Notes: a model not told the origin generated them from the letters alone. Positions 1 through 11,762 are shown, counted from the first letter of the stretch. The stretch is 64,000 bases of DNA from Cymbomonas tetramitiformis (GCA_001247695.2 LGRX02035096.1:1-64000); one strand, 5' to 3'. A program made the numbers and translations.

Positions 1-1612
1 GTCTACAATACTACACCCCCCTACAACTGAACGGCCACACGACAAACGACTCTTCCTCCCATGACCTCACATCATCCGCCCCTCCCACGGGCTGCGTACA
101 CAGGCTGGGTGTGATCCCATGCGTGCAGAGCTAGCGCGGGTACACTAGAGGGTGCGCCTGCGCATGACGTGCGTGAGCCGAACGCCCACCAACCCGACCT
201 TGTCTACAACTCTACACCCCCCTACAACTGAATGGCCACACGACAAACGACTCTTCCTCCCATGACCTCACATCATCCGCCCCTCCCACGGGCTGCGTAC
301 ACAGGCTGCGTGTGATCCCATGCGTGCAGAGCTGGCGCGGGTAAACTAGAGGGTGCGCATGCGCATGACGTGCGTGAGCCGAACGCCCACCAACCCGACC
401 TTGCCTACAACTCTACACCCCCCTCCAACTGGACGGCCACACGACAAACGCCTCTCCCTCCCATGACCTCACATCATCCGCCCCTCCCACGAGCTGCGTA
501 CACAGGCTGGGTGTGATCCCATAAGTGCAGAGCTGGCGCAGGTACACTAGAGGGTGCGCCTGCGCATGACGTGCGTGAGCCGAACGCCCACCAACCCGAC
601 CTTGTCTACAACTCTACACCCCCCTCCAACTGAACGGCCACACGACAAACGACTCTCCCTCCCATGACCTCCCATCATCCGCCCCTCCCACGAGCTGCGT
701 ACACAGGCTGGGTGTGATCCCATGCGTGCAGAGCTGGCGCGGGTAAGCTAGAGGGTGCGCCTGCGCATGACGTGCGTGAGCCGAACGCCCACCAACCCGA
801 CCTTGTCTACAACTCTACACCCCCCTCCAACTGACGACGGCCCCACGACAAGCGACTCTCCCTCCCATGACCTCACATCATCCGCCCCTCCCACGAGCTG
901 TGTACACAGGCTGGGTGTGATCCCATAAGTGCAGAGCTGGCGCAGGTAAACTAGAGGGTGCGCCTGCGCATGACGTGCGTGAGCCGAACGCCCACCAACC
1001 CGACCTTGTCTACAACTCTACACCCCCTCCAACTGACGACGGCCACACGACAAACGACTCTCCCTCCCATGACCTCACATCATCCGCCCCTCCCACAAGC
1101 TGCGTACACAGGCTGGGTGTGATCCCATAAGTGCAATGCTGGCGCGGGTAAACTAGAGGGTGCGCCTGCGCATGACGTGCGTGAGCCGAACGCCCACCAA
1201 CCCGACCTTGTCTACAACTCTACACCCCCCTCCAACTGAACGGCCACACGACAAACGACTCTTCCTCCCATGACCTCACATCATCCGCCCCTCCCACGAG
1301 CTGCGTACACAGGCTGGGTGTGATCCCATAAGTGCAGAGCTGGCGCGGGTAAACTAGAGGGTGCGCCTGCGCATGACATGTGTGAGCCGAACGCCCACCG
1401 ACCCGACCTTGTCTACAACTCTACACCCCCTCCAACTGACGACGGCCACACGACAAACGACTCTCCCTCCCATGACCTCACATCATCCGCCCCTCCCACG
1501 AGCTGCGTACACAGGCTGGGTGTGATCCCATGCGTGCAGAGCCGGCGCGGGTAAACTAGAGGGTGCGCCTGCGCATGACGTGCGTGAGCCAAATGCCCAC
1601 CAACCCGATCTT
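1..1612. repeat. 201-bp tandem satellite, eight copies
   Basis: Eight head-to-tail copies of a 201-203 bp unit begin at about 1, 202, 403, 604, 805, 1008, 1210 and 1411. Each starts with a form of GTCTACAACTCTACACCCCC and ends in CCAACCCGACCTT. The copies differ by scattered substitutions and 1-3 bp indels. The array is cut by the left edge of the window, so it is probably longer. Open frames through it on both strands are by-products of the repeat and differ from copy to copy, so I do not call genes here. Confidence 0.95.
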
Positions 1613-1635
1613 GTCTGACCCGACCATACACCATT

Positions 1636-2245
1636 GCACGACGAGCCAAGAGACATGCCAGTGGTAAACACGCGCACGCTTGGCTCAAGTCGACAACCCT
1701 GTTGAGGGGACACCATGGCACGATCGGCCTTACACCAAAGACGGACTGGAGACCTGGCGTGCACAGCACGACGAGCCAAGAGACATGCCCGTGGTAAACA
1801 CGCGCACGCTTGGCTCAAGTCCTGCGCGCCCGTGGAGGGGACACCATGGCACCATCGGCCTCACACCGAAGACGAACCGGAGACCTGGAGTCAGTCACCG
1901 TGGAGGACTTCGCATCATAGGTGCGCGATGTCAGTCAGTCACTGTGGAGGACTTCGAATCATAGGTGCGCAGAGTCAGCCACCGTGGAGGACTTCGAATC
2001 ATAGGTGCGCGGAGTCAGTCACGGTGGTGGACTTCGAGTCTTAGGTGCGCGGAGTCAGTCACCGTGGAGGACTTCGAGTCATAGGTGCGCGGAGTCAGTC
2101 ACGGTGGAGGACTTACTTCGCATCATAGGTGCGCGGAGTCAGTCACCGTGGAGGACTTCGAGTCATAGGAGACCTGGCGCGCATAGCACGACGAGCCAAA
2201 AGACATGCCCGTGGTAAACACGCGCACGCTTGGCTCAAGTCGTCT
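1636..2245. repeat. Composite repeat: ~130-bp unit with an internal ~40-bp array
   Basis: A unit beginning CACGACGAGCCAAGAGACATG occurs at about 1636 and 1768 and again, partly, at about 2187. Between the second and third copies lies an array of about seven ~40-bp units built on GTCAGTCACCGTGGAGGAC, ending in CATAGGTGCGCGGA (about 1890-2166). The array looks like a local expansion inside the larger unit. No gene is supported. Confidence 0.85.
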
Positions 2246-2346
2246 CACATCTGAACACGCCTCCTAACTGTACTACTTCCACCAGGCGCCCCACACAAGC
2301 AGATCACCAATGGTGATTCCGGCACACCCTCTGAAGCTCTTATGGT

Positions 2347-3990
2347 TAAGAAACAGATTGGACGTGGTTAGCAGGCTGAGAAGCGCACCAGGTCAGCTTG
2401 GGAGACACCCTCCACCTCCCCCGCCTCCTGCGCAGGGTCAGCCTCCTGCAGAGCACAGACCGTGTGCCACGTGAGGCATGCTGCGGACCGTGAGGTTGTG
2501 TGGGCTCCAAGATGTTCACGTTTCTACATGGAAAAATCAGGCAGCTGAGTTACGGGAGGAGTGACTCGGAAATGTCAACGGTCCAAGAACACTTACCGCA
2601 GGCCCCTGGGGTGCAGCAGCAGCTCCACCACCATGCCCACCGGGGCGCACTGCAGGAGGCTGTGTGAGGCACGCTCCAGACCGTGAGGAGGTGTGATGCG
2701 GCGGTATGAGGCGCAATTTAGACCGTGAGGCGGCGTGGGGCACTTTTTAGACAAGTATGTGCATAAGGTACAAAGATCCGGCGCGATTATGCACTAGACA
2801 AATATTCCCCCCACAAAAAAGGAACATACCCGCTCCAAGATGTTCACGTTCCTACAAGGAAAAAGCAGGCAGCTGAGTTACGGGAGGAGTGACTCGGAAA
2901 TGTCAACGGTCCAAGAACACTTACCGCAGGCCCCTGGGGTGCAGCAGCAGCTCCACCACCATGCCCACCGGGGCGCACTGCAGGAGGCTGTGTGAGGCAC
3001 GCTCCAGACCGTGAGGTGGTGTGATGCGGCGGTATGAGGCGCAATTTAGACCGTGAGGCGGCGTGGGGCACTTTTTTGACAAGTAGGTGCATAAGGTACA
3101 AAGATCCGGCGCGAGCATGCTCTACACAAATATTCCCCCCAAAAAACGAACATACCCGCTCCAAGATGTTCACGTTCATACATGGAAAAAGCAGGCAGCT
3201 GAGTTACGGGAGGAGTGACTCGGGAATGTCAACGGTCCAAGAACACTTACCGCAGGCCCCAATGGGGGCGCATACCGAGGTCTTCCTCCATACCCGCCGG
3301 CGCGCACTGCAGCAGGCTGTGTGAGGCATGCTCCAGACCGTGAGGTGGTGTGATGCGGTGGTATGAGGCGCAATTTAGACCGTGAGGCGGCGTGGGGCAC
3401 TTTTTAGACAATCAAGTATGTGCATAAGGTACAAAGATCCGGCGCGATTATGCACTAGACAAATATTCCCCCCACAAAAAAGGAACATACCCGCTCCAAG
3501 ATGTTCACGTTCCTACAAGGAAAAAGCAGGCAGCTGAGTTACAGGAGGAGTGACTCGGAAATGTCAACGGTCCAAGAACACTTACCGCAGGCCCCTGGGG
3601 TGTAGCAGCAGCTCCACCACCCTGCCCGCCGGGGCGCACTGCAGGAGGCTGTGTGAGGCACGCTCCAGACCGTGAGGTGGTGTGATGCGGCGGTATGAGG
3701 CGCAATTTAGACCGTGAGGCGGCGTGGGGCACTTTTTAGACAAGTATGTGCACAAGGTACAAAGATCCGGCGTCAGCATGCTGTATACAAATATTCCCCC
3801 AAAAAAACGAACATACCCGCTCCAAGATGTTCACGTTCCTAGAGCGAAAGAGCAGGCAGCTGAGTTACGGGAGGAGTGACACGGAAATGTCAACGGTCCA
3901 AGAACACTTACCGCAGGGTCCTGGGGTGCAGCAGCAGCACGATGCATGATGCTGCCGCCGACGCTCCTGGAGGGCATCACCGCCCGCGCA
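2347..3990 (-). CDS. Possible gene with tandemly duplicated exon pairs (unrecognised)
   Basis: On the minus strand each ~330-bp unit contains a segment ending in CTGCG before GTAAGTGTTC. This is followed by an intron of about 80 nt ending TTTTTCCTTGTAG, then a 21-nt segment followed by GTATGTTCC. If the first segment starts after CTCACACAG it is 63 nt long, and 66 nt in the third unit. Each pair then adds 84 or 87 nt and keeps the frame. One frame reads CAPVGMVVELLLHPRGLR followed by NVNILER. A second frame is also open, so the true frame is not settled. The last copy runs on to a stop near 2347 or 2366. I do not recognise the family. The alternative is a non-coding satellite that happens to carry splice-like motifs. 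Confidence 0.3.
2508..3950. repeat. ~330-bp tandem array, four full units plus a partial one
   Basis: Units start at about 2508, 2836, 3162, 3497 and 3823, giving periods of 328, 326, 335 and 326 bp. Each contains the core CCAAGATGTTCACGTT and a conserved ACTTACCGCAGG block. Read on the minus strand, these blocks look like exon ends with splice sites (see the next entry). The third unit differs most, within the block at 3250-3312. Confidence 0.9.
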
Positions 3991-5080
3991 GAAGCACCCA
4001 CCTGCGACACCGTCGAATATTAACAAACTGGCCAATACGCATTTTCCCTATAAACAATACACGCATGTCGAACACCTAGAGGTAACCCACCTGCCCTTCA
4101 GGGACTCGCATGGCCACCCCAAGCAACGCTGCGCCACGCGACGCGGACTGCACGCCTCCCACAGGTCCATCCTGCGAGCAATCGCCAACGTAAACACATG
4201 CATGCCTATGAACCTAATCAAGGAAAACACCACTGCTGACTAAATAGCAAGCTAACAGCCGGTAGGCCTACGAGTGGAATCTGTTCCAAACCTGCAAGGT
4301 CCTTTGCCTCTTCGAGGAAGGACCGCTATCTCCCGTTTTCTCCATTGCAGCTTGCTGTTTTTTTTTTTTTACTCTCTTGCGAGAGTCAACCGCTCGTTTT
4401 TCAAATTGTAAAGAACTTCAAGACAAACACGACTTGGTTTGGCGCAACAGGCGGGATATCTCGCCTTGCATATCATCATCGTGCGCAATCGATCGCAAGC
4501 GCCATCGACTCGTCGTGATGACGGCCATGGCCATGCATGCGATTTCGCTATCTTATTATCTTAGTTTATATTTATGCACTCATCACCTGCTTGCCATGGA
4601 ATTTCTATCATTTATACCGCGACTGTATGCCTTCCCCCATGTTCTCGCAATTTATACACATCGATTAGCCTTTCTTTAAATTTATACAAGCGTTTAGGCT
4701 CTCGATCTCAGATTCTCGCCTGTCTCCGCGGCTTTTAGGGGCTTTTAGGGGCGTGTTTAGGCCACCAAATCCCAATTACCCAGCTTTAGGAGGCATTTTG
4801 ACACTTTAGGACCATTCTCGATTTTTTAGTAATACTTAGTGAATTTTAGTAAGAATCCTTGTTCAAGTGTAACACGCGCGTTTGCTTATTGTCTGTGCAG
4901 TCTGTGTGGTGCATATCATACCATAGGATCTCATATCAAAACAATAGGTGGTTGCACCTTTTCGTTTGAAATCTGCATGCAACTCTTTTTTTTTGTAGGC
5001 AGCTGTGAGACAATATGATATCGAGCGCCCCATGAAAGCGGCAAACGCGGTTCCAAACGTCGATGGCAGCGTCTACAAGG
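3990..5080. other. Intergenic stretch, no gene seen
   Basis: Mostly unique DNA with a poly-T tract near 4357-4371 and two TTTTAGGGG motifs near 4735-4750. A possible further minus-strand exon of the repeat-exon gene lies at about 4085-4140, ending before GTGGGTTACC, but it is not provable. At about 4985-5140 a TTTTTTTTTGTAG acceptor-like site precedes an open stretch that leads into the next tandem array. Confidence 0.5.
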
Positions 5081-5096
5081 ACCATCAACTGGTGGT

Positions 5097-6035
5097 AGCT
5101 GTTCCATGGCAGCCAAGGCCTTCGCAAGGGACTGTATGTGAGTACAGCTCGGGCTGAAGCAACCTTGTCCTCTTTTTCGGGGGCGCCGGGATTGGCTTGT
5201 CACAAAACTAGCACGATGTTTTTCGATACAAGAGTTTTAAGTTCAAGGGAGCAACCTCTTGGAATAAAGGTGATTCTGTTTAGTGTTTCTGTTTATGTTT
5301 ACTGTTTGTTACTGTGTTCTGTATGTAGTGTTCATGCCCGGTTGTGTTATGCTAGTTTTATGACTAGCTGTTCCATGACAGCCAAGGCCTTCGCAAGGGA
5401 CTGTATGTGAGTACAGCTCGGGCTGAAGCAACCTTGTCCTCTTTTTCGGGGGCGCCGGGATTGGCTTGTCACAAAACTAGCATGATGTTTTTCGATACAA
5501 GAGTTTTAAGTTCAAGGGAGCAACCTCTTGGAATAAAGGTGATTCTTGTTTAGTGTTTATGTTTATGTTTACTGTTTGTTACTGTGTTCTGTATGTAGTG
5601 TTCATGCCCGGTTGTGTTATGCTAGTTTTGTGACTAGCTGTTCCATGGCAGCCAAGGCCTTCGCAAGGGACTGCATGTGAGTACAGCTCGGGCTGAAGCA
5701 ACCTTGTCCTCTTTTTCGGGGGCGCCAGGATTGGCTTGTCACAAAACTAGCATGATGTTTTTCGATACAAGAGTTTTAAGTTCAAGGGAGCAACCTCTTG
5801 GAATAAAGGTGATTCTTGTTTAGTGTTTCTGTTTATGTTTACTGTTTGTTACTGTGTTCTGTATGTAGTGTTCATGCCCGGTTGTGTTATGCTAGTTTTG
5901 TGACTAGCTGTTCCATGGCAGCCAAGGCCTTCGCAAGGGACTGTATGTGAGTACAGCTCGGGCTGAAGCAACCTTGTCCTCTTTTTCGGGGGCGCCGGGA
6001 TAGGCTTGTCACAAAACTAGCATGATGTTTTTCGT
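5097..6035. repeat. 270-bp tandem array, four copies, inside a hAT remnant
   Basis: Copies begin at about 5097, 5367, 5637 and 5907 (period 270) with CTGTTCCATGGCAGCCAAGG. The last copy is cut at about 6033. Each carries CAAGGGACTGTATGTGAGTA, which looks like an exon end with a splice donor. The array therefore seems to duplicate an exon-intron junction of the transposase gene whose C-terminal part follows at 6119. Confidence 0.9.
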
Positions 6036-6118
6036 GAATCTTGTTGTTTTATGTTTGTGTCTTAATTTTGCTATATGCCCCCTTTAAGTTGATTGTGAGC
6101 CCTGTTGCTATTTGGCAG

Positions 6119-6574
6119 GTGGCCTTAGTAAAGAGCAAGCAGTGAGCTGGGCGCGGCATGCTTGGGAGAAGGACTGGCGGCCGCCTTTGCCTGTGCAAGA
6201 GCAAGAAGCGGTAGAGGCTAGGAAAAAGGCCAAAGGCTAAGATGGTGTAGCTGTGGGGACAGTCGCATCTTTTCTTGCGGACTCTGATGATGAATGTGAG
6301 GAAGAAGCCACAGTGGTGGAAGTGTCTAGTGATGAGTTTGATAGATATTTGCTATTGCCAGATGTGCCACCTGATACCGCCCTGCTTGAATGGTGGAAAG
6401 GGCATGCAAAAGACTTTCCCAACTTAAGTAGAATGGCACGCCAGTTTCTTGCAGTGCCAGCCTCTTCAAGAGAGAGCATTTTCAAAAGTTAGTTTCATGC
6501 ACTCAGACCTTAGGAAATCTTTGGATGAAGGTACCATTCAGCATTCATTGATGGCAGCTCTAAACATTGAGTAA
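6119..6574 (+). pseudogene. hAT-family transposase C-terminal remnant 1
   Basis: After the acceptor TTTGGCAG the reading frame gives SKEQAVSWARHAWEKDW, an in-frame TAA near 6238, then an acidic stretch and FPNLSRMARQFLAVPASS. The last is the hAT C-terminal dimerisation motif. A frame change near 6490 is needed to reach MHSDLRKSLDEGTIQHSL and the stop at 6572-6574. The fragment is collinear with the second hAT remnant at 33.7-34.2 kb, which keeps the longer ASSAGVEKLFSG motif. It is therefore a broken copy of the same family. The 5' part of the transposase is not recognisable, apart from exon-like pieces in the 270-bp array. Confidence 0.75.
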
Positions 6575-6639
6575 ATTATTACTCAAATCAACATACTTTG
6601 TCTTGCTTGCTTGCCTGTTTAGTAATTGAGTAAATTGAC

Positions 6640-6985
6640 ATTGGCTAGTATCAATATATCAATATATTGATATATTGTGAGAACGGGTAACATATTGATA
6701 TTGATTGATATTCCCGCTTAGAATATTGATATTGATTGATATTCAACCTTGGAATATTGATATTGATTGATATACGGCTGGAATATATTGATATTGATCA
6801 ATACCCTTAGCCGATATATTGATATTGATCAATATGATTTTTGCGATATCGAAAAAATATCAATACGCCAAAAACACTTCGATACCACGCCCTGATCGAT
6901 TGTGCCGATTATCGATACCATTTTTCGGATATCGGATAGTATCGATACCAAAAAACCAAACCGATATAGAGCCCTGATGTCTAGC
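6640..6985. repeat. Short TATTGATATTGATTGATAT repeats beside hAT remnant 1
   Basis: The motif ATTGATATTGATTGATAT recurs about every 28-30 bp from 6695 to 6830. It grades into TATCGATAC and GATATCG motifs up to about 6975. The pattern resembles subterminal repeats bound by hAT transposases. A similar cluster of CTATCGATCGG-type motifs lies next to the second hAT remnant at 33.3-33.5 kb. Confidence 0.6.
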
Positions 6986-8145
6986 GGGTGTGGCATTCAA
7001 CTGTGACACTGTAATCTTTGTGCGACGAAAGAAAGCACCGTGTCGCAAATACCATGCCATGTCAGCATGTTGCGAAAGCCTGTATTCAGTCGCATCGCAT
7101 TTGTCGCGACGACGCCACACTTAAGGGCTTTTTGTGGTGCAGTTTTTTAATTTACCAATATATAAATTGAAACTGATCGCGTCGCTGATTGGCGTAGCCA
7201 GCGTCTGCAAACCATCTCGCTTTTGTCGTGCGATCCCTTTTCCTTGTCGTCCCATATTCATGGTGCCTATCTCAGGTGCTCGCACTTCTTATTGGCGGTT
7301 ACGCGCGATCGGTCGAAAATATCTCATGTAAGCCGCCCTGAAATCTGTAGCACGTGCTCCTTCTACGTGCAAAGTCAGCTTATGGTATTTCGCGTGTGAC
7401 CCATATTCATGGAGTTTATCTAATCGCATGGCTTCTCTGATTGACGATCATGCGCGATCGGTCGGAAATATCTTTTATACGCCATCTGAAATCTGTCGCG
7501 CTGATAAGTTCTGCATGAATATCCATAATTCGATACTACGCCCAGGAATATTCTATGCGTCTCTGATTGGCGGCAATGCTCGATCGATTTGTATAACTCT
7601 CCGGCTAGCCATATAAAGGTGACCGGTGTGGACTGCAACATAATTATATATGGGCGGTTACTCCCGATCTGTCGGGGAAATCACACTGTTTCCGTAAAAA
7701 AGGGGCCCAAAAAAGTTAAGCGCCGTGACACTTGAGACAGTTCTGGTAGTATCGTGTATGTCGATGTCACTTTTTCCAGGAAAACCTGTTTCGCTCCTAT
7801 AAGGGAAACGCAGGACCTTGCAGCATTTTTTTGAAAAAGCTGCGAACCGTCGTTGTATAATGTTGCGTATAATCGGATCTTTTTGCGACACGACAGAAAA
7901 TATACCCCTCGCGACAAAAGAAAGGCGCTTCCAGTTGGCACAATGCACGAGTACGCTAGAAACGAAACCTTCCCCCCATCATATACTCTCAGATGTGACG
8001 TGTTACCCCCTCCCTAACCTACCTCAAGCAATCGCCTACACAATAGATATTGTATAAAAGGCTCATTTGGCTACGCTCATGCTGCCATTTAATCATTTGC
8101 CTACGCGCATACTGCCACTAAATCAGTCCCTGCGAGGTAGCAGGG
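6985..8145. other. Intergenic, degenerate GATTGGCGG repeats, no gene
   Basis: A degenerate unit containing GATTGGCGGTTACGCGCGAT, usually followed by CGGTCGGAAATATC, appears at about 7290, 7440, 7572 and 7655. A related CCCATATTCATGG motif occurs at about 7250 and 7400. At 8065-8115 two copies of CATTTGCCTACGCTCATGCTG-like sequence lie just outside the inverted repeat at 8146. No open frame here has coding character. Confidence 0.5.
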
Positions 8146-8654
8146 TATTTATGCGGGAATAGATTAAGCCAAAATGGGGAATATGAAAAAAGTGATGTTA
8201 TTCGGGAATAGATTATATGTCACATGCCATCTATCGTTTGTACTATCAACTATGAACTATCACTAGGTACCGCGGAGGTACAAGCGGTTCAGCGTGTGCA
8301 ATATTTTGCGTCTGGCACACTCCCTTCTTCTAAACAATTTATTGCATGTAGCATGAAGCATATTTTTTTCCACCATTCGATTCTAAAGCGGTTGTATTCA
8401 TTACGTGAATACCTTTCGTTTGAGCTATCGATTGGCCCCATCCGCAACCGCGTCAGCTTAGCATTCAGTCGCGACTGCAAGCTAAGTTGGTGCGGTGTGA
8501 GATGGTTTCAACCACTTTCGGCTTTGCGTAATAGGGGTTTTCGTGAGAATTTTCTCACGAAACTTGGCAGTGATATTGTTCATAGTAATATCAGTGCAAT
8601 CTCAAGAGCATATGGCAAGTCGTTGAGTATATTAAAGACGGCCTTTTGGGTTTG

Positions 8655-9610
8655 AAACCCAAACCCAAACATGCCAAACAACGAAGGGCTTCCCGTGAGT
8701 TCCAGCGCACGTAACTTTGCAAAATACACTGATAAGATGTATATATTTCACATTTCTGAAGTACAAGGTTTGCGATAGCTTGTGCGCGAAGTTTACATAT
8801 TATTTCTTTGACCCAGATTTATGAGTTTGAATATCACGCTAAAATCTGTGTCAAAGAAATAGTTATACCATTTTGCGCACAGACTTTCTTAGACCTTGTG
8901 ATTCGAATATATCAAAGATAAGCATCCTTGGCAATATTTCTACGCAGTTACGTGCGCTAGAACGCACGGGAAGTCGTTTGCTGTTTAGCATGTATTGGGT
9001 TTAGAAACATTCGACCCCAAGCCCAATAGATCTGCCAAAGAAATAGATTGATGGTTTTGCCAACAAGTTATCTCAGGCCTTGACGGAGCTTCTGAGAACT
9101 AATATATCTCTTGTAAATATCTGTGCATAGTTTCGCGCGCTATAACGCAAGGGAATTATTTTTCAGTTTGGCATGTATTGGGTTTGCGTAAACTCGAACA
9201 CAAATCCAATAAATCTGTCAAAGAAATAAAGTGATGGCTTCGTGCACAAGGCTGTTTAGGCCTTGGGCCTTTGGCAACTAATATATATATATATCTTAGT
9301 AATAATTTTGCAAAGTTACGTGCGCTGGAACTCACGGGAAGCCCTTTGCTTTTTGGCATGTTTGGGTTTGGGTTTGCGGTTTACCCAAACCCATGATGTG
9401 CAGCAAGCGGTTTGCGCATACAGTAGCTTACATAAGAGGTTGTACGTTTGAGGGTGCACCAATATTGCTGTTAGCAATATTTGCCAAGTATCGTGCGCTA
9501 GAACGCACGAGAACCCCTCCGCTGTTTGATTTTTTATGCGATGTGCATGACCGTTATAAGGGCCTATCAGCTTAGCTCGCAGTCGCGACTGCAAACTGAG
9601 CTAATGCGGC
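8655..9610. repeat. Nested inverted and direct repeats
   Basis: A ~70-bp segment at 8655-8724 is the inverted copy of 9305-9375. The shared block, read on the right arm, contains GTTACGTGCGCTGGAACTCA. Degenerate direct copies of the same block start near 8955, 9140 and 9490. A GCAGTCGCGACTGCA palindrome flanks the set at about 8468 and 9583 in direct orientation. An (AT)n run lies at about 9282-9295. No gene is supported. Confidence 0.75.
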
Positions 9611-9860
9611 CACGGATCGGCTCAATCAAGAGCTCCAAAAAATCCTAGGAGTCTAAATGATATATCTATGTGCGTTACGAACGTTGGGAAAATGTTTTCC
9701 TAATCTAATTTACTCGCAAACAGTGTGGGGTATACGTGCATTGAAGCCTTAATTTAATATTCACGGCCGTGAATTCCAGATTCGGGAGGGCGTAAACCGT
9801 ACGGTTATGTGAGAAAGAACTGAAGTCGGCTTGGTTGCAAAGACGTGTCTGGTATTTTTT

Positions 9861-10083
9861 CTAAGTATTTTCAGACGTGTTCCCAAAGTGACCAAAAGCC
9901 GAACGATCGGCGATCGAACGATTTTTGGTCACTTTGGGAGTGAGATCGTGAGTTTAGGCTTGGTGACAACACGCGAGACAACACTAAGTATTTTCAGACG
10001 TGTTCCCAAAGTGACCAAAAACCGTTCGATCGGGCGATTGAACGGTTTTTGGTTACTTCGGGAACACGTCTGAAAGTGCTTAG
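9861..10083. repeat. Tandem pair of foldback (MITE-like) elements
   Basis: 9984-10083 is a nearly perfect 100-bp inverted repeat with almost no loop. It begins CTAAGTATTTTCAGACGTG and ends with the complement of that sequence. A second copy of the left arm starts at 9861, but its right arm (to about 9940) loses similarity at the distal end. Together they look like an intact and a truncated copy of one short foldback element. Confidence 0.85.
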
Positions 10084-10699
10084 AGAAAATACTTACTGTC
10101 TGATTTGTTAAATATGCAATTTTAATTAAAGGCGGAAGGCTTTCTCTCCATGAGTGTGCCCCTGTCCAGCGAAATAAAGATCTCTAAGATTGTATACCAA
10201 TCTGAGTATTTTTTTGCTTCCAAATGTTATCATATATTCCTACTTAGTATGTGGGTACCCGTTTCGCAAAGAACGAAAACCCATAGCGCAACTATTGCGG
10301 GTTTCAAATTCCTTAAATTCCACCTGCTTCCGCCAAATGAACGCGTCAGCCCACAACGAGATGTGTGGTTGACCGTTCAGTCTGTGCAATTTGTACTGGA
10401 ATATATCCTAGTTCACTAGATATCAAAAACTCCCGAACTGTGTGGATAAACTCATAAGATAAATAAACCCTAAGCTAGATATACCCGGAACGGTCTCGGA
10501 CGGTTTCGGAGTCTAGCCTACCTGTGACACAACGTGTGTCACAGCACGAACCTATAGATCAGTCAGCAGTCCAGTGGTGGCCTAGGAGTCTGTCACAGGG
10601 GCCTGAACCGGGACTCCCGGTCAGGGCTGCCTATACAGAGGTCAGCAATTTGTTTAGGGAAAACGACGCATACGACATACTATTTTTGCTAACGCTTCC

Positions 10700-11450
10700 C
10701 TCATCCGTTGCCCAGGCTCTCTTGCAAACGAGCGCGCGAATCAGTGTCAACAACGAAGCCAGCGTCAACCCGTCTCCGATCGCCGGGTTTCGATTTTAGC
10801 CAGGCTCCGGCTCCGATGGAGCTTTAAAATTCAGGCTCCGGCGTGTCCCGTCTCCATCGGAGCCACGGACACACAGCCTCCGTCTCCGATGGAGCCTCAA
10901 AATTCAGGCTCCAACACTTCCCGTCTCCATCGGAGCCGCGGGCACGCAGGCTCCGTCTCCGATGGAGCCTCAAATATGAGGCCCCGACGTGTCCCGTCTC
11001 CGTCGGAGCCGCGGGCGCGCAGCCTCCGTCCGCAATAAAGCTTGAAACTATCCGGCTCCGATGTGACCCGTCCCCGTCGAGACCAAATGTTCCAGTGTTC
11101 ACAACGGGACCGACCCGTCTCCGACCACCGGTCCACGACTTTTGCCAGGCTCCGGCTCCGATGGAGCCTCGAAATTCAGGATCCGACACTTCCCGTCTCC
11201 GTCGGAGCCGTGGGCACGCAGGCTCCGTCTCCGATGGAGCTTCAGATATCAGGCTCCGACGTGTCCCGACTCCGTCGGAGCCGCGAGCTCGCAGCCTCCG
11301 TCTCCGGGGGAGCCTCAAAATTCAGGCTCCGATCTGCCCCGTATCCAACGGAGCCGCGTAGCCGTGGCCTCCGTCTCTGATGGAACCAGCGAATACCAGG
11401 CTCCGACGGAGACGGTCTGGCTCCGTTGTTGACACTGGCGCGAATGAGGG
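10700..11450. repeat. GC-rich hairpin satellite, ~70-bp units, flanked by inverted repeats
   Basis: A ~70-bp unit containing CTCCGATGGAGCCTC and CCCGTCTCCGTCGGAGCC recurs about nine times between 10800 and 11400. Each unit has two short palindromes (TCCGATGGA and CTCCGTCGGAG). The outer edges near 10735-10775 (GTGTCAACAACGAAGCCAG) and 11412-11445 are inverted relative to each other. Long open frames on both strands arise from the repeat and low stop-codon content, so no protein is called. Confidence 0.85.
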
Positions 11451-11459
11451 AAGAAACGC

Positions 11460-11502
11460 CTAGCGGAAACGTGGACGCGGCTGACATCCGCGTTTCCGCT
11501 AG
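11460..11502. repeat. 12-bp-stem hairpin
   Basis: CTAGCGGAAACG at 11460-11471 is matched by CGTTTCCGCTAG at 11491-11502 with a 19-nt loop. It lies just beyond the hairpin satellite. There is no T-run, so it is not a clear terminator. Confidence 0.7.
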
Positions 11503-11762
11503 AAGTGAAATTGCACTGCCAAACGGTCAGTATGTGTTTATCATGCTTATATGATATGCGCGATATGTTCATGTTGTGCAGGATGCGTCCCTGTTGGGCG
11601 TGAGTCGAGTTGGCTCGCTCGAATCGCGCCCATTACCCGCCCTCTCAAGAACCGTCCAGCATCCTAAATTCCAAACGGAGCTTGCTTCCAACCCTTTCTA
11701 ATTTAAGCAGAATTGCCTGCACACTCGGTATCGTGGTCAGGAACTCGTAGAATTACGTATTT

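Noticed and set aside
4730..4755. TTTTAGGG motifs, like some green-algal telomere repeats
   Set aside because: Only two copies and no array; most likely chance or a tiny interstitial relic.
10824..11361. 164- and 172-codon frames on opposite strands
   Set aside because: Both are produced by the ~70-bp GC-rich repeat and have repetitive, strand-symmetric composition.
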